The notes beneath the pieces are model-generated. The model was not told the DNA's origin and made no database searches. It was given only the letters and a program-made list of their open reading frames with translations. From Flavobacterium gyeonganense (lineage in GTDB: Bacteria; Bacteroidota; Bacteroidia; Flavobacteriales; Flavobacteriaceae), in contig NZ_CP121112.1 in NCBI RefSeq assembly GCF_029625295.1, forward strand, positions 992,001 through 1,056,000: 64,000 nt of DNA, read 5' to 3'. The position numbers were made by a program, and so were the translations under genes. Below, in pieces: positions 62,694-64,000 of the stretch. Position 1 is the first letter of the stretch; each line of letters opens with the position of its first letter.

Positions 62694-63975
62694 CTATAAT
62701 TTTAGCTTTTAAATCAAACATCAGATTATACAACCCAAAGAACGTACGGTTCATGTAAATAAAATGTTTGGATCCGCGGTTTCCGTTCATTTTCTTAAGG
62801 TTGGTGTCTTCTGAAAAACGTTTTCCTAATTCGGCAATAGCGTTGAAGAAGTTTTCATCGGCAAAATCGAAAGTTTCGTTTTGAAAAGGTTTAGTAAACA
62901 GCGATAACAAATCATGGAACATTTCGGTAAAATATTCGATTTCAGCAGGAGTATCGTCTGTGCGAAGGATTTCTAATTCGAATAATTTATCGTTGAAAAG
63001 ATCTTTATCAGTAATAACATTTTTATTGATCAGTTCAAAATACGGAATATAAAACTCGTTCGGAATTTGTTTCATACAGCCAAAATCCAACGCAATCAAT
63101 CGCTTTTGATCGTCAACCAAGAAGTTTCCGGGATGCGGATCTGCGTGCACTTTTCGTAACACATGAATCTGATACATATAGAAATCCCAAAGTGCCTGAC
63201 CAATTTTATTTCCGGTTTCACGATCAAAATCTTTGGCCGTAAACTCAGAAAGGTGAATTCCGGTCATCCAGTCCATTGTGATGATTTTCTCTGATGAAAA
63301 CTCCGGATAATAATTCGGAAAAAGGATGTTTTCGATTTTACTGCAGGCTTTTACGACTTCCTGGCTTTGTTTTAACTCCAGTAAATAATTCGTTTCTTCG
63401 ATGAGTTTGTCTTCAACCTCCTTAAAATATTTATCAGAATCTTTTCCCTGCAGGTTAAACATTCGGATGGCAATTGGTTTTACCAAAGCCAAATCGGATG
63501 AAATGCTGTTGGCAACACCCGGATACTGAATTTTAACAGCCAGTTTTTTATCGTTTTTCTTCGCTAAATGTACCTGTCCAATACTGGCGGCATTTACAGA
63601 ATTGGCATTAAATTCGTCGAAAATTTCATATGGTGTTTTCCCAAAATTGTTTTTAAAAGTTTTTAAAACCAACGGCGCAGAAAGCGGCGGAACAGAAAAT
63701 TGTGATAACGAAAATTTCTCTACATATACCTGAGGCAGAAAGTTTTTGTCCATGCTCAGCATCTGGGCAACTTTGAGGGCGCTTCCTTTTAAGCTTTTTA
63801 ATCCGTCATAAATATCTTCGGCATTGTTTTCATTGAGTTTATCGCGGGTCAAATCGGGATTGACGATTTTTTCCGCATAATGCTTTACGTAGTTTACGCC
63901 AATTTTAGCTCCTGTCTGAACTAGTTTTCCAGCTCGTTCTATTTTTGACGTTGGTATATAATCGATTGTTTTCAT
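62668..63975 (-). CDS. ABC1/AarF (UbiB-like) atypical kinase
   Basis: The 435-residue protein shows the ABC1 family motifs: SALKVAQMLSMD (in place of KxGQ), AASIGQVHLAKK (Ala-rich loop), LAVKIQYPGV (Lys), HADPHPGNFLV and LDFGCMK. Family members are linked to quinone synthesis and lipid handling. As in other Bacteroidota, the UbiB partner may be menaquinone or carotenoid metabolism. It is the first gene of the minus-strand operon. Confidence 0.9.
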   Translation of the reverse strand: MKTIDYIPTSKIERAGKLVQTGAKIGVNYVKHYAEKIVNPDLTRDKLNENNAEDIYDGLKSLKGSALKVAQMLSMDKNFLPQVYVEKFSLSQFSVPPLSAPLVLKTFKNNFGKTPYEIFDEFNANSVNAASIGQVHLAKKNDKKLAVKIQYPGVANSISSDLALVKPIAIRMFNLQGKDSDKYFKEVEDKLIEETNYLLELKQSQEVVKACSKIENILFPNYYPEFSSEKIITMDWMTGIHLSEFTAKDFDRETGNKIGQALWDFYMYQIHVLRKVHADPHPGNFLVDDQKRLIALDFGCMKQIPNEFYIPYFELINKNVITDKDLFNDKLFELEILRTDDTPAEIEYFTEMFHDLLSLFTKPFQNETFDFADENFFNAIAELGKRFSEDTNLKKMNGNRGSKHFIYMNRTFFGLYNLMFDLKAKIIVDQFQKYK

Positions 63976-64000
63976 TGTTTGCTGTATATTTTTTCTTTGA

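Overview
The window is AT-rich bacterial DNA. Gliding/type IX secretion signals, a SprF-like protein, class-typical TAnnTTTG promoter boxes, lipoproteins with short signal peptides and a zeaxanthin-type carotenoid cluster all point to a Flavobacterium-like member of the Bacteroidota. No database search was possible, so names rest on motifs and recognised families.

Layout. 1-0.85 kb: 5' part of shikimate kinase and a tRNA-Lys, tRNA-Lys, tRNA-Leu cluster. 0.9-3.1 kb: a membrane LytTR regulator and an acyltransferase. 3.4-13.6 kb: one long operon that looks like a periplasmic 3-keto-glycoside pathway. It has a GMC glucoside 3-dehydrogenase with its small Tat-type subunit and a c-type cytochrome, two Gfo/Idh/MocA oxidoreductases, a DUF1080 3-keto-disaccharide hydrolase, three TIM-barrel isomerases and an MFS permease. 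A 21-base near-copy of the tRNA-Leu 3' end lies just after this operon, so 0.8-13.7 kb may be an old tRNA-integrated island. 13.9-15.5 kb: a SUFU-like protein and an unknown protein. 15.6-22.4 kb (minus): a giant leucine-rich-repeat protein with a type IX sorting tail, behind a LytTR response regulator and its TPR histidine kinase. 22.6-28.0 kb: a 1459-residue PKD/SprB-repeat protein and its PorP/SprF partner.

28.2-39.4 kb is the most unusual part. A 54-residue lipoprotein, a lipoprotein-anchored TPR histidine kinase and a response regulator are followed by a run of poorly known genes: a Cys-rich protein, DUF4236, an Excalibur-like lipoprotein, TerB-like, a coiled-coil membrane protein, a vWA-like lipoprotein and a PD-(D/E)xK nuclease-like protein. 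Four promoters in this region share a CGGNNTTCC half-palindrome 32-34 bases ahead of a TAnnTTTG-type box, which suggests one regulon. 39.5-42.1 kb holds VOC proteins and lipoproteins. 42.3-48.1 kb is a complete RND efflux system (adaptor, pump, outer membrane factor).

49.6-55.4 kb is a light-response/carotenoid cluster: a MerR regulator with the W-x9-EH signature of cobalamin photoreceptors, crtI, crtB, crtZ, an SRPBCC protein and a photolyase. It resumes at 60.3-64 kb with genes that often travel with photolyases (two SDR proteins, DUF2805, an ABC1 kinase). Between the two halves, 55.4-60.0 kb is an array of single minus-strand genes. They are separated by about 118-base inverted-repeat elements (three copies) and by imperfect palindromes ending in GTT, and the array looks like integron-type cassettes without a visible integrase.

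Eight genes carry nine apparent one-base indels in short homopolymers, and one more has an in-frame stop. So many homopolymer breaks suggest assembly or sequencing errors at least as much as real decay. Interrupted genes are listed as pseudogenes with the presumed full span.
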